Source: Pantoea allii (GTDB taxonomy: Bacteria > Pseudomonadota > Gammaproteobacteria > Enterobacterales > Enterobacteriaceae). Taken from it: a stretch of DNA of 64,000 nt. The notes under the pieces were generated by a model, which saw only the letters and a program-made list of their open reading frames with translations, ran no database searches and was not told where the DNA came from. The stretch covers positions 62,001-126,000 of the forward strand of contig NZ_NTMH01000003.1 of the NCBI RefSeq assembly GCF_002307475.1, given 5' to 3'. Below are positions 1 to 9,230 of this stretch, one piece after another. Positions within the stretch are counted from its first letter, which is position 1. Every line of letters begins with the position of its first letter. Made by a program: the position numbers and the translations under genes.

Positions 1-450
1 CAGAAGACCAAGCTGCCGACCTTTATCAAACGCCACTTTGGTGACGATCTTAAGGGTAAAACGTTTGCCCTGTGGGGTTTGTCATTTAAACCTAACACCG
101 ATGATATGCGTGAAGCATCAAGCCGCGTGTTAATGGAAACCTTATGGGAAGCTGGCGCATCCGTTCAGGCCTTCGATCCCGAAGCCATGGATGAAGCGCA
201 ACGCATCTATGGTCATCGCGATGATTTGAAGCTGATGGGTACCAAAGAGGCGGCATTGCACGGTGCAGACGGCCTGGTGATTTGTACGGAATGGCAGAAC
301 TTCCGTGCACCTGACTTTGACGTTATTAAGAATGCACTGAAAGAACCCGTGATTTTTGATGGGCGTAACCTGTATGATCCAGAGCGTATCAGCAAACGCG
401 GCTTCGTTTATTATGCAATCGGCCGCGGAGCATCTATCCAGGCTGTGTGA
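1..450 (+). CDS. ugd: UDP-glucose 6-dehydrogenase, C-terminal part (5' end outside window)
   Basis: Partial gene open from base 1 to the TGA at 448-450. The 149 visible residues cover the C-terminal UDP-binding domain of the UDP-glucose/GDP-mannose dehydrogenase family, with the family motif KPNTDDMREA near the start of the visible part and the FDGRNLYDP segment near the end. The enzyme oxidises UDP-glucose to UDP-glucuronate with 2 NAD+ in the cytoplasm, supplying acidic sugars for exopolysaccharide and lipid A modification. The catalytic cysteine lies upstream of the window. The next gene starts 15 bases after the stop and is a UDP-glucuronate 4-epimerase-like protein, so the pair can make UDP-galacturonate. 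Confidence 0.93.
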   Translation, partial: QKTKLPTFIKRHFGDDLKGKTFALWGLSFKPNTDDMREASSRVLMETLWEAGASVQAFDPEAMDEAQRIYGHRDDLKLMGTKEAALHGADGLVICTEWQNFRAPDFDVIKNALKEPVIFDGRNLYDPERISKRGFVYYAIGRGASIQAV

Positions 451-464
451 TTAACGAGGGATTT

Positions 465-1472
465 ATGAATTTTCTGGTTACCGGCGCAGCAGGCTTTATT
501 GGCTTTCATGTAAGTCAACGCCTGCTGGCCGCCGGTCACCAGGTTGTCGGTATTGACAACCTGAATGACTACTACGATGTAAACCTTAAACAAGCTCGCC
601 TTGATGTCATCGGCGATAATCCATCTTTTACCTTCATCAAAGTCGATTTGGCCGATCGCCAGGCTATTGCCGCACTTTTTGCACAGCACAACTTTCAACG
701 CGTTATTCATTTGGCCGCTCAGGCAGGGGTACGTTATTCCATTGAAAATCCCCATGCTTATGCCGATGCCAACGTTATTGGGCACCTGAATATACTCGAA
801 GGGTGCCGCCATCATAAAATCGAACATCTGCTCTATGCGTCATCCAGTTCGGTTTATGGCTTAAATAACAAGATGCCATTCTCAACAGAGGACAGTGTCG
901 ATCATCCGGTTTCATTGTATGCAGCGACCAAAAAAGCCAATGAGCTGATGTCGCATACTTACTCACATCTTTATCAATTACCCACAACCGGATTACGTTT
1001 TTTCACGGTATATGGTCCGTGGGGACGTCCGGACATGGCATTGTTTAAATTTACTCGGGCAATGCTCGCCGGTGAAGCGATAGATGTGTATAACCAAGGG
1101 CAAATGAAGCGCGACTTTACCTATATTGATGATGTAGTCGAGGCGATCGTTCGTTTGCAGGATGTGGTTCCGCAAGCCGATGTTAACTGGACCGTTGAAA
1201 CGGGTTCTGCCGCGTCAAGCTCAGCCCCCTATAGTGTTTATAACCTGGGCAACAGCCAGCCTGTGAGTCTGATTCACTATATTGAGGCGATTGAAAAAGC
1301 GCTTGGCATATCGGCAAATAAAAACCTGATGCCAATGCAACCCGGCGATGTCCTGGCAACCAGCGCCGACACGACAGCGTTATATAATGCCATTGGATTT
1401 AAACCACAAACCGGTGTCGATGAAGGCGTCAGACGCTTTGTTGACTGGTACCGTAATTTTTACTCGGTGTGA
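465..1472 (+). CDS. UDP-glucuronate 4-epimerase-like NAD-dependent epimerase
   Basis: A 335-aa extended short-chain dehydrogenase. The NAD-binding TGAAGFIG glycine motif sits at residues 6-13. The catalytic set is a Ser-rich SSSSVYG segment followed by a YAATK (YxxxK) motif. The stretch TVYGPWGRPDMALFKFTRAM and the RDFTYIDDVV motif are typical of the CapI/WbnF group, which interconverts UDP-glucuronate and UDP-galacturonate. I chose the ATG at 465 because GAGGG lies just upstream and the Rossmann motif then falls at the normal distance; an upstream in-frame codon at 447 would overlap ugd. It lies directly behind ugd and probably shares its transcript. A terminator follows at 1481-1507. Substrate specificity is inferred from family and neighbour. 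Confidence 0.87.
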   Translation: MNFLVTGAAGFIGFHVSQRLLAAGHQVVGIDNLNDYYDVNLKQARLDVIGDNPSFTFIKVDLADRQAIAALFAQHNFQRVIHLAAQAGVRYSIENPHAYADANVIGHLNILEGCRHHKIEHLLYASSSSVYGLNNKMPFSTEDSVDHPVSLYAATKKANELMSHTYSHLYQLPTTGLRFFTVYGPWGRPDMALFKFTRAMLAGEAIDVYNQGQMKRDFTYIDDVVEAIVRLQDVVPQADVNWTVETGSAASSSAPYSVYNLGNSQPVSLIHYIEAIEKALGISANKNLMPMQPGDVLATSADTTALYNAIGFKPQTGVDEGVRRFVDWYRNFYSV

Positions 1473-1480
1473 AAAATAAA

Positions 1481-1507
1481 AAAGGAAGCAGTCGCTTCCT
1501 TTTTTTT
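1481..1507 (+). terminator. Rho-independent terminator after the ugd-epimerase pair
   Basis: Inverted repeat GGAAGC/GCTTCC with a short loop, followed by a run of T residues; it starts about 10 bases after the epimerase stop. The A-rich left flank means it may also act on hns transcripts from the other strand. Confidence 0.85.
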
Positions 1508-1564
1508 GGTGTTGGTAATCAAATAGCTAAAGTGAAGCCAACAAAGAGCGAAACACGCCATTCA

Positions 1565-1972
1565 TTACAGCAGGAAGTCGTCTAACTGCTTACCTTGTTC
1601 TTCCATGGCTTTTTTGATTGCTGCTGGCGTACGGCCCTGGCCTGTCCAGGTTTTAGCATCGCCATTTTCGTCAACAAACTGATATTTTGCAGGGCGAGCA
1701 GCACGTTTGGCTTTGCCTGAACTTTTTGATTCTGACAGCGCGCCGAATAATTCATTGGGATCGATGCCATCGGCTAACAGCATTTCACGATATTGCTCAA
1801 GTTTACGCGCACGTTCTTCGTTTTCTGCTTTGGAATGTGACTCTTCATCGCGACGCTCATTTACCACGACTTCAAGTTTTTCCAGCATTTCTTCCAGTGT
1901 TTCCAAAGAACACTCTCTGGCCTGGGCACGCAGCGTGCGGATATTATTAAGATTTTTAAGTGCTTCGCTCAT
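1565..1972 (-). CDS. hns: H-NS nucleoid-associated DNA-binding protein
   Basis: A 135-aa protein with the full H-NS layout: an N-terminal coiled-coil dimerisation region ([18 protein letters not shown] onward, about residues 1-65), a linker rich in Ser/Lys/Ala, and a C-terminal DNA-binding domain with the [15 protein letters not shown] loop containing the AT-hook-like QGR motif. It compacts DNA and silences AT-rich and horizontally acquired genes. The ATG at 1972 has an AGGA ribosome site; an upstream in-frame start would add 26 non-H-NS residues and is rejected. The length is close to the E. coli protein (137 aa). Confidence 0.96.
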   Translation of the reverse strand: MSEALKNLNNIRTLRAQARECSLETLEEMLEKLEVVVNERRDEESHSKAENEERARKLEQYREMLLADGIDPNELFGALSESKSSGKAKRAARPAKYQFVDENGDAKTWTGQGRTPAAIKKAMEEQGKQLDDFLL

Positions 1973-2384
1973 TGTCCTGATCTCTGAATAATTAATAGGA
2001 GAGTTGTTCTGCCCGCTAATAGTAGTGGTGCAGAAAAATAACTTCAACATTAAATTAATTTTTAGCTTAAAAAGAGGAAAGAAGCAATTTAATGAATTAT
2101 TAATTCGGCCTGATAACTGTGGCAGCTGTACCCGTGAATCAACGAGAACATTAAGCGCTTAGCGGAAAATGCGCTTGCGCATAAAGGGTAAATTAATGGT
2201 TCACCATGAAAGTGCTTTAATATTTATCTCTTAAACAAGACAAATCGGCGTGCCATATTAACCCGATATTATCAATTAGTGGTGCTAATCTGAACAGAAG
2301 ATGCTGAAAATCACCACGGCATCACGGAGCAGATATGGTAAAATCGCCATTATTTAGTTTCATCATATCTGAGAAACGGCGCAC
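1973..2384. promoter_or_regulatory. hns-tdk divergent intergenic region
   Basis: A 412-base AT-rich gap between the divergent hns and tdk genes. No ORF here looks like a gene. An extended -10 element (TGGTAAAAT, 2337-2345) sits about 40 bases before tdk and is its likely promoter; no good -35 is visible. The hns side has several A/T tracts in helical phase, as expected for the autoregulated, intrinsically curved hns promoter, but I cannot fix its start site. Confidence 0.5.
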
Positions 2385-3005
2385 ATGGCTCAACTCTATT
2401 TCTACTATTCAGCAATGAATGCAGGTAAATCAACCGCTCTTTTGCAGTCATCTTACAATTACCAGGAACGCGGTATGCGAACGCTGGTCTATACTGCGGA
2501 AATCGATAATCGCTTTGGCGCAGGTAAGGTCAGTTCGCGTATTGGATTATCCTCACCAGCGGTACTGTATAATGCTGACAGCCAACTGGATGTAGAGATT
2601 GCACAAGAGCATGCACGCCAGCCTGTGCATTGTGTTCTGGTGGATGAAAGCCAGTTTCTGACGCGTGAACAGGTTAAGGCGCTGTCTGACGTGGTGGATG
2701 ACCTGGATATTCCGGTACTGTGCTACGGGCTGCGGACCGACTTTCTTGGCGAGCTCTTTATCGGCAGTCAGTATCTGCTGGCCTGGGCAGATAAGCTGGT
2801 TGAACTGAAGACGGTTTGTCACTGCGGACGTAAAGCGGGCATGGTGCTGCGCCTCGACAGCGATGGCAAACCTTTCAGAGAAGGGGAACAGGTGGTGATT
2901 GGTGGAAATGAACGTTATATCTCGGTATGCCGTAAGCATTATAAGAAGGCGATAGAGCAGGGATGTTTGCAGGCCATTCATGGCGCGCAAACGCCCGTCG
3001 ACTGA
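2385..3005 (+). CDS. tdk: Thymidine kinase
   Basis: A 206-aa type II thymidine kinase. The P-loop is SAMNAGKST near residues 9-17, the Mg/ATP-coordinating DESQFL follows in the middle, and the zinc-binding lasso is marked by CHCGRKA and a later CRKHY. It phosphorylates thymidine to dTMP with ATP in the pyrimidine salvage pathway. The length matches the enterobacterial enzyme. It is transcribed alone, divergent from hns and convergent with adhE. Confidence 0.96.
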   Translation: MAQLYFYYSAMNAGKSTALLQSSYNYQERGMRTLVYTAEIDNRFGAGKVSSRIGLSSPAVLYNADSQLDVEIAQEHARQPVHCVLVDESQFLTREQVKALSDVVDDLDIPVLCYGLRTDFLGELFIGSQYLLAWADKLVELKTVCHCGRKAGMVLRLDSDGKPFREGEQVVIGGNERYISVCRKHYKKAIEQGCLQAIHGAQTPVD

Positions 3006-3194
3006 TGACGTCACTCAATGGATTCGCTGCGGTTTGCCAGACCTTTCTCTGTTAAGGCCTCAAGCCTGTCGCGTTGCCTGACCTCAAATAATCAATAAGT
3101 CCGGTTCAGGACACCGTTATCATTCGTCATCGCGATCATCGCGCTAGCCAGGAGAGCGACGACGTTCTGCATAACAGTACAATAATTGTAATAA

Positions 3195-3231
3195 AAAACC
3201 CCTTGAGGCGCGTGCCAGACAAGGGGTTTTA
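3195..3231. terminator. Bidirectional terminator between tdk and adhE
   Basis: Stem arms CCCCTTG and CAAGGGG, flanked by A residues on the left and T residues on the right, so it can end both the tdk and the adhE transcripts. Confidence 0.85.
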
Positions 3232-3259
3232 CAGCCCGTATTACCGGGCATTAACCTGA

Positions 3260-5947
3260 TTAGGCTTTTTTAGCTTTCTTCGCCGCTTTACTGTCACCGA
3301 CCGGCTGATCCACTGCCGCTTCAGCGGCACTTGAATAAGGCTCCACAAATTTGCGGCCATAATAGCTGTCAAGCATCAGCTGTTTCAGTTCGGCAATTAA
3401 CGGATAGCGTGGGTTAGCGCCAGTACACTGGTCATCAAAGGCATCTTCGGCCAGTTTGTCCACTTTCGCCAGGAAATCGGCTTCCTGAACGCCGGCTTCA
3501 CGAATTGAGGCCGGGATACCCAGTTCGGTTTTGATTTCGTCCAGCCAGGTCAGCAGTTTTTCGATTTTCTGCGCGGTGCGATCGCCCGGAGCCGTCAGAC
3601 CCAGGTGATCCGCGACTTCAGCATAACGACGACGTGCCTGCGGACGGTCGTACTGGCTGAATGCGGTTTGCTTAGTCGGATTGTCATTGGCGTTATAGCG
3701 GATGACATTGGAAATCAGCAGCGAGTTAGCCAGTCCATGAGGAATATGGAACTCCGAGCCCAGCTTATGCGCCATTGAGTGGCAAACTCCCAGGAAGGCA
3801 TTGGCAAAAGCTATACCGGCAATGGTAGCGGCATTGTGTACACGTTCACGGGCTACCGGGTTTTTGGCCCCCTCTGCATAGCTGGCGGGTAAATGCTCTT
3901 TGAGTAGCTTAAGTGCCTGCAGCGCCTGACCATCGGAATATTCATTTGCCAGGACGGACACATAGGCTTCAAGCGCATGGGTTACCGCATCCAGACCACC
4001 AAAGGCACAGAGTGAACGTGGCATATCCATTACCAGGTTCGCATCCACGATGGCCATATCCGGCGTCAGAGCGTAATCCGCCAGCGGATATTTCTGCCCG
4101 GTGGCGTCATCCGTTACTACCGCAAAAGGCGTTACTTCAGAACCGGTACCGGAGGTGGTGGTAATCGCCACCATACGTGCTTTCACGCCCATTTTCGGGA
4201 ATTTATAGATACGTTTGCGGATATCCATAAAGCGCAGCGCCAGCTCTTCGAAATGGGTTTCCGGATGTTCATACATGACCCACATAATTTTGGCTGCGTC
4301 CATCGGGGAACCGCCACCCAGCGCCAGAATGACGTCGGGTTTAAAGCTGTTCATTTGTTCTGCGCCTTTGCGCACGATGCTTAATGTGGGGTCCGCTTCA
4401 ACCTCAAAGAACACTTCGGTTTCGATACCGTGGGATTTTAAGACGCGGGTAACCTGATCGGCGTAGCCATTATTGAACAGGAAGCGGTCTGTCACCACAA
4501 ACGCGCGTTTTGCCCCGTCGGTAGCGATCTCTTCCAGTGCAATGGGTAAAGAGCCACGACGGAAGTAAATGGACTTTGGAAGTTTATGCCACAACATATT
4601 TTCAGCTCGCTTGGCTACGGTTTTCTTATTGATCAGATGTTTAGGTCCAACGTTTTCAGAAATGGAGTTACCACCCCAGGAACCACAGCCCAATGTCAGA
4701 GAGGGGGCGAGTTTAAAGTTGTACAAATCACCAATGCCGCCCTGAGAGGCCGGAGTATTGATAAGAATGCGGGCCGTTTTCATTTTGTCGCCAAAGTAGT
4801 GCACGCGTTCTGTCTGATTGTCCTGATCGGTATAAAGACAGGAGGTGTGACCAATGCCACCCATCGCCACCAGTTTCTCCGCTTTGCTGACGGCATCTTC
4901 ATAATCTTTAGCACGGTACATCGCAAGTGTCGGCGACAGCTTTTCATGGGCAAAAGGTTCTGATTCATCGACCCGTTCAACTTCACCAATCAGGATTTTT
5001 GTTTCTGCCGGAACGCTGAGGCCAGCCATCTCTGCAATTTTCACCGCGGGCTGACCGACAATGGCGGCGTTGAGCCCGCCGTTTTTCAGAATAATATTTT
5101 GTACGGCACTGAGATCCTGTCCCTTGAGCAGATAGCCGCCATGGCTGGAGAAGCGCTCACGCACGGCGTCATAAACGGAGTCCACCACGATGACAGACTG
5201 CTCAGAGGCGCAGATCACGCCGTTGTCGAACGTTTTCGACATCAGAATGGACGCGACGGCGCGCTTAATATCGGCGGTTTCATCAATCACCACCGGCGTG
5301 TTACCCGCCCCTACGCCAATAGCCGGTTTTCCTGAGCTGTACGCGGCTTTAACCATGCCGGGTCCACCTGTAGCAAGAATCAGGTTGATATCGGGGTGAT
5401 GCATCAGCTGATTGGACAGTTCAACAGAAGGCGCGTCGATCCAGCCGATAATGTCTTTAGGCGCGCCAGCAGCGATGGCAGCCTGCAGTACAATATCCGC
5501 CGCTTTATTGGTTGCGTCTTTGGCGCGAGGGTGAGGTGAGAAGATAATACCGTTGCGGGTTTTAAGGCTGATAAGGGCTTTGAAGATAGCGGTCGACGTG
5601 GGGTTGGTTGTGGGAACAATGCCGCAAATCAGGCCGATGGGTTCAGCAATCGTGATGGTGCCAAAAGTGTCATCGGTTTGCAGCACGCCGCAGGTTTTTT
5701 CATCTTTGTAAGCGTTATAGATATATTCAGAAGCAAAGTGGTTTTTGATAACTTTATCTTCAACAATACCCATACCGGATTCTGCAACCGCCATTTTAGC
5801 GAGGGGAATGCGGGCATCGGCGGCGGCCAGCGCAGCGGCGCGGAAGATGGCATCGACCTGTTGTTGAGAAAAGTTGGCGAATTCTTGCTGGGCTTTTTTT
5901 ACACGTTCAACCAGTGCATTGAGTTCAGCGACATTAGTAACGGCCAT
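3260..5947 (-). CDS. adhE: Bifunctional acetaldehyde-CoA / iron alcohol dehydrogenase
   Basis: An 895-aa fusion enzyme (E. coli AdhE is 891 aa). The N-terminal half is a CoA-acylating aldehyde dehydrogenase with the nucleophilic cysteine in GVICASEQ. The C-terminal half is an iron-dependent alcohol dehydrogenase with GGGSPMDAAK, SGTGSEVTPFAV and the metal-ligand region GVCHSMAHKLG. It reduces acetyl-CoA to ethanol with 2 NADH during fermentation and assembles into spirosome filaments. The C-terminus is a Lys/Ala-rich tail (SKAAKKAKKA), as is common in relatives. The start ATG at 5947 has an AGGAG site. It is monocistronic, with a long upstream region. Confidence 0.97.
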   Translation of the reverse strand: MAVTNVAELNALVERVKKAQQEFANFSQQQVDAIFRAAALAAADARIPLAKMAVAESGMGIVEDKVIKNHFASEYIYNAYKDEKTCGVLQTDDTFGTITIAEPIGLICGIVPTTNPTSTAIFKALISLKTRNGIIFSPHPRAKDATNKAADIVLQAAIAAGAPKDIIGWIDAPSVELSNQLMHHPDINLILATGGPGMVKAAYSSGKPAIGVGAGNTPVVIDETADIKRAVASILMSKTFDNGVICASEQSVIVVDSVYDAVRERFSSHGGYLLKGQDLSAVQNIILKNGGLNAAIVGQPAVKIAEMAGLSVPAETKILIGEVERVDESEPFAHEKLSPTLAMYRAKDYEDAVSKAEKLVAMGGIGHTSCLYTDQDNQTERVHYFGDKMKTARILINTPASQGGIGDLYNFKLAPSLTLGCGSWGGNSISENVGPKHLINKKTVAKRAENMLWHKLPKSIYFRRGSLPIALEEIATDGAKRAFVVTDRFLFNNGYADQVTRVLKSHGIETEVFFEVEADPTLSIVRKGAEQMNSFKPDVILALGGGSPMDAAKIMWVMYEHPETHFEELALRFMDIRKRIYKFPKMGVKARMVAITTTSGTGSEVTPFAVVTDDATGQKYPLADYALTPDMAIVDANLVMDMPRSLCAFGGLDAVTHALEAYVSVLANEYSDGQALQALKLLKEHLPASYAEGAKNPVARERVHNAATIAGIAFANAFLGVCHSMAHKLGSEFHIPHGLANSLLISNVIRYNANDNPTKQTAFSQYDRPQARRRYAEVADHLGLTAPGDRTAQKIEKLLTWLDEIKTELGIPASIREAGVQEADFLAKVDKLAEDAFDDQCTGANPRYPLIAELKQLMLDSYYGRKFVEPYSSAAEAAVDQPVGDSKAAKKAKKA

Positions 5948-6383
5948 TGTGCTCTCCTGAGGAAGTTAAACTTTTTTAGTAAACAAGCCTGAGTCCCTGA
6001 GTATAGTTATGATGCAAACGCCAACCATTTCGGGAGTAAAGCAGCAAGTTTTCAATTGTTTACTAAAAGCGCTTTCTTGCGGTTTAAACGTGAGACACGC
6101 GTTGCTGACAGGCAAAGAGTACCTGGTTTGGGGGAGACCAATGATGATTCAGATCAATTTTGATCGCGGCTGACACCTTTCAGCCAGCCTGCGATCACAG
6201 CCATACGACGAAGTAAAAAAACCGTAATAAAAGTAACATCTACCGCAGGATATTTAATGGCTGGTAGAACGCGCTAAAGTGTAAGTAAATTAACAGAATA
6301 AATAACTAACAGGTCATCTGGCGCCCAGGGCATTTTTCCCTTACATTAGGCGCGTTTTTTTCATCTGGGATGTGGAGTCAACC
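5948..6383. promoter_or_regulatory. adhE-ychE divergent intergenic region
   Basis: A 436-base non-coding gap between divergent adhE and ychE. In E. coli the corresponding region carries the long, processed adhE leader and its FNR/Cra/NarL control. Here I see a dyad with arms GATCAA and TTGATC (6152-6165), which could be an operator, but I cannot assign a protein to it. No canonical promoter is clear enough to annotate. Confidence 0.4.
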
Positions 6384-7031
6384 GTGAATCCTGCGCTATT
6401 AGATCTGTCTGGCTATATCAAGTTTTTCGTAGGCCTGTTTGCACTGGTTAACCCCATTGGCATCATTCCGGTATTTATCAGCATGACCCGTTATCAGGGC
6501 GTGGCTGAACGCAATAAAACCAATCTGACGGCAAATCTCGCCGTGGCGATTATTCTATGGACCTCACTGTTTTTAGGCGATGCGATCCTGCATGTTTTTG
6601 GTATCTCTATCGATTCGTTCCGCATTGCAGGCGGTATTCTGGTCGTGACGATCGCCATGTCGATGATCAGCGGAAAATTAGGCGAGGATAAACAAAACAA
6701 GCAGGAAAAATCGGAGACGGCCATTCGGGAAAGTGTCGGCGTGGTTCCGCTGGCGCTGCCGTTAATGGCTGGCCCTGGCGCGATCAGTTCGACCATCGTC
6801 TGGGGTACCCGTTACCATAACTGGCTTAATCTGCTGGGTTTTACCGTAGCTATTGCCATTTTTGCCTTCAGCTGTTGGTTACTGTTCCGCGCTGCTCCCT
6901 TGATGGTCAGGTTGTTAGGGCAGACCGGTATTAACGTCATCACCCGTATCATGGGGTTATTGTTAATGGCCCTGGGGATTGAATTTGTCGTTACCGGAAT
7001 TAAAGCGATTTTTCCCGGTCTGGTCGGATAA
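6384..7031 (+). CDS. ychE: MarC/YchE family inner-membrane protein
   Basis: A 215-aa integral membrane protein with about six hydrophobic segments, very similar throughout to E. coli YchE (for example GKLGEDKQNKQEKSETA and GVVPLALPLMAGPGAIS). The MarC family was once linked to multiple antibiotic resistance, but its transport function is not established. I chose the GTG at 6384 because GGAG lies six bases upstream and the length then equals E. coli YchE; another GTG at 6372 would add four residues. It is followed by the opp regulatory region. Confidence 0.88.
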   Translation: MNPALLDLSGYIKFFVGLFALVNPIGIIPVFISMTRYQGVAERNKTNLTANLAVAIILWTSLFLGDAILHVFGISIDSFRIAGGILVVTIAMSMISGKLGEDKQNKQEKSETAIRESVGVVPLALPLMAGPGAISSTIVWGTRYHNWLNLLGFTVAIAIFAFSCWLLFRAAPLMVRLLGQTGINVITRIMGLLLMALGIEFVVTGIKAIFPGLVG

Positions 7032-7063
7032 AAGGCACTTATTTAAATAAAAATAATAAGAAA

Positions 7064-7111
7064 CGCGCTAATCTGGTGCAAATTCCGGTTGTTTTGCACC
7101 ATTTTAATGCA
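7064..7111 (+). promoter_or_regulatory. Two NtrC (GlnG) enhancer-like sites
   Basis: Site 1 (7064-7080) reads CGCGCTAATCTGGTGCA and site 2 (7095-7111) reads TGCACCATTTTAATGCA. Against the strong glnA-type NtrC sequence TGCACTATTTTGGTGCA they match at 13 and 14 of 17 positions by my count. Their centres are 31 bp apart, about three helical turns, the same arrangement as the two strong NtrC sites of the E. coli glnA enhancer. They lie about 135-170 bp upstream of the sigma-54-like element. Confidence 0.65.
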
Positions 7112-7237
7112 ATTATTTATCTGTCTTCATATCCCTCAGCAGTTATCACTTCCACTAATAGCTTCCTGCTTCCACTCCGTGCCCGCATTCTCACCCTGTC
7201 ACTATTTTCACATTACATTCTGCTTTAACTGCCTAAG

Positions 7238-7254
7238 TTGGCATGATTAATGCT
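7238..7254 (+). promoter_or_regulatory. Sigma-54 (RpoN) type promoter for oppA
   Basis: TTGGCATGATTAATGCT fits the -24/-12 consensus YTGGCACG-N4-TTGCW, with the invariant GG (7240-7241) and GC (7252-7253) at the required 10-base gap. It differs from consensus at only two positions. Predicted transcription start is about 7265. E. coli opp is known to be part of the nitrogen-limitation response, which makes this site plausible. Confidence 0.65.
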
Positions 7255-7613
7255 GGTATACGTCCCAAAAAGCGTTTTTAAATGATGGGGCGAGGTGAAA
7301 TAACCCTACAACAACACAGTCAAACGGCTGGATTGTTATTTTTTGGTTAAATTACCATCAAATCGATGAGTCTGTTTATTAATCAGTCTGTTAAGCTATT
7401 TTTATGGCGAAAATTAACACTTCCTCTGGGAAAAATCTCATGATAAAAGAGAATCAGGTAACATTTTAGCTATTTAGTTTTGGCGCCCCTCAACGGCATC
7501 TGCTAATTTTCGGCGCATCGATAAAGTTTTCCCGAATGTCCAAACAATAAGATTTATTCCTTATTGATGACGGGATGGCAGAATAAAAGTTGGCACTTAA
7601 CAAGGGTTGGTAA

Positions 7614-9230
7614 ATGAACACGCAGCACTATCTGGCTTGTTTAGCATTAACTATGACAGTTTTACCCACCAGTGCCGCGACTGTGCCATCAGATGTCGCG
7701 TTGTCCGCAAACCAACAAATCGTCATTAATAACGGATCAGAAGTGGCCTCACTTGACCCGCATAAGACAGAAGGTGTGCCGGAGTCGAACATCATCCTCA
7801 ACCTGCTGGACGGGCTGGTTAACACGGATAATGATGGCAAGGTCGTGCCGGGCGTTGCCGAAAGCTGGCAAAATCAGCAGGGCAAAGTCTGGACATTTAC
7901 GCTGCGCGACAATGCTAAATGGAGCAACGGTGAGCCGGTGACGGCAAAGGATTTCGTTTATAGCTGGCGTCGTCTTGCCGATCCTAAAACGGCTTCCCCT
8001 TATGCCAGTTATTTGCAGGCTGCGCACATTGCCAATGTTGAGGCGATTCTTGCCGGTAAAGCCGCCCCAGACCAACTGGGAGTGAAAGCCCTTGATGACC
8101 GCCATCTGCAGGTTACCTTAACCGAGCCGGTGCCCTATTTAGTGGCAATGCTGGCGCACACCGCAATGAAGCCCGTCTATGCACCTGCGATTGAACAGTG
8201 GGGCGAAGCATGGACACAACCCGGCCACTACATCGGCAACGGTGCCTATACGCTGAGCGACTGGGTAGTGAATGAAAAAATCGTCCTGAAGCGTAATCCG
8301 CGCTACTGGAACAACCGCCAGACCGTCATTGAGCAAGGAATGTTTTTACCGATCAGCTCGGAAAACAGCGATATCAATCGTTATCGTAGCGGTGGCATTG
8401 ATATGACCAACAGCGCGGTTCCGCCTGACATGTTCGCTAAATTGCGTAAAGACATCGGCGATGAAGTGAAAGTCAGTCCGCTGCTCTGCACCTTTTATTA
8501 CGAAATTAATAACAAAAAACCACCGTTTACCGATGCACGCGTTCGCGCGGCCATCAAAATGACGCTGGATCGCGACATCATCGCCAATAAAATTATGGGA
8601 CAGGGGCAAATTCCTGCCTACAGCTTTACGCCGCCTTATACTGCTGGCGCAAAATTGGCCGCGCCTGCGTGGATGGCCTGGTCACAGCCGCAACGAAATG
8701 ACGCGGCGAAAAAATTGCTGGCCGAGGCCGGTTATAACGATAAAAACCCGCTGCGGTTTACGCTGCTTTATAACACCTCTGATCAAAACAAAACCCAGGC
8801 TATCGCCGCCGCGTCCATGTGGCAACGCAACCTGGGCGCGCAGGTGACGTTACAAAATCAGGAATGGAAAACCCTGCTGGAAACACGTCATCAGGCACAA
8901 TATGACGTGGTTCGCGCCACCTGGTGTGCGGATTACAATGAGCCCTCTACTTTCCTCAATATGTTCCAGAGTCAGTCGTCGACCAATACGGCGTTTTACC
9001 GCAGCGCGGAATACGATCGCCTGTTAGCCGCAACATTAACAACTGAGAATGAAGCCGATCGCGCATTATTGTATCAGCAGGCTGAAACACAACTCGACAA
9101 AGACTCAGCAATTGTGCCAGTTTACTATCGCGTCAGTGTGCGACTGGTCAAACCCTGGATTGGCGGGTTTACCGGCCACGATCCGCAGGACATGACAGAT
9201 CTGAAATATTATTTTATTAAACAACACTGA
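7614..9230 (+). CDS. oppA: Periplasmic oligopeptide-binding protein, first copy
   Basis: A 538-aa family 5 extracellular solute-binding protein with a Sec signal peptide (about residues 1-22, ending TSAA) and no lipobox, so it is a soluble periplasmic protein. It shares the OppA landmarks DPHKTEGVPESN, NAKWSNGEPVTAKDFVYSW and RATWCADYNEPSTFLNMF. It delivers peptides to the OppBCDF permease and also resembles MppA. It is the first of two tandem oppA genes and lies directly behind the sigma-54 region. It is the more divergent copy, since the second looks closer to classical OppA, so its ligand range may differ. Confidence 0.88.
   Translation: MNTQHYLACLALTMTVLPTSAATVPSDVALSANQQIVINNGSEVASLDPHKTEGVPESNIILNLLDGLVNTDNDGKVVPGVAESWQNQQGKVWTFTLRDNAKWSNGEPVTAKDFVYSWRRLADPKTASPYASYLQAAHIANVEAILAGKAAPDQLGVKALDDRHLQVTLTEPVPYLVAMLAHTAMKPVYAPAIEQWGEAWTQPGHYIGNGAYTLSDWVVNEKIVLKRNPRYWNNRQTVIEQGMFLPISSENSDINRYRSGGIDMTNSAVPPDMFAKLRKDIGDEVKVSPLLCTFYYEINNKKPPFTDARVRAAIKMTLDRDIIANKIMGQGQIPAYSFTPPYTAGAKLAAPAWMAWSQPQRNDAAKKLLAEAGYNDKNPLRFTLLYNTSDQNKTQAIAAASMWQRNLGAQVTLQNQEWKTLLETRHQAQYDVVRATWCADYNEPSTFLNMFQSQSSTNTAFYRSAEYDRLLAATLTTENEADRALLYQQAETQLDKDSAIVPVYYRVSVRLVKPWIGGFTGHDPQDMTDLKYYFIKQH

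Larger units (their letters stand above)
7032..7613 (+). promoter_or_regulatory. Long regulatory region upstream of the opp operon
   Basis: A 582-base gap with no gene-like ORF. It carries the paired NtrC-like sites (7064-7111) and a sigma-54-like promoter (7238-7254) described separately. If that promoter is used, the oppA leader is about 350 nt. A C/A-rich stretch around 7303-7326 resembles the kind of sequence that the GcvB sRNA binds in opp/dpp leaders of other enterobacteria, but this is suggestion only. Confidence 0.55.

Noticed and set aside
6152-6165. GATCAA/TTGATC dyad as an FNR site for adhE
   Set aside because: The half-sites are in the wrong order and spacing for FNR (TTGAT-N4-ATCAA); left only as an unassigned dyad.
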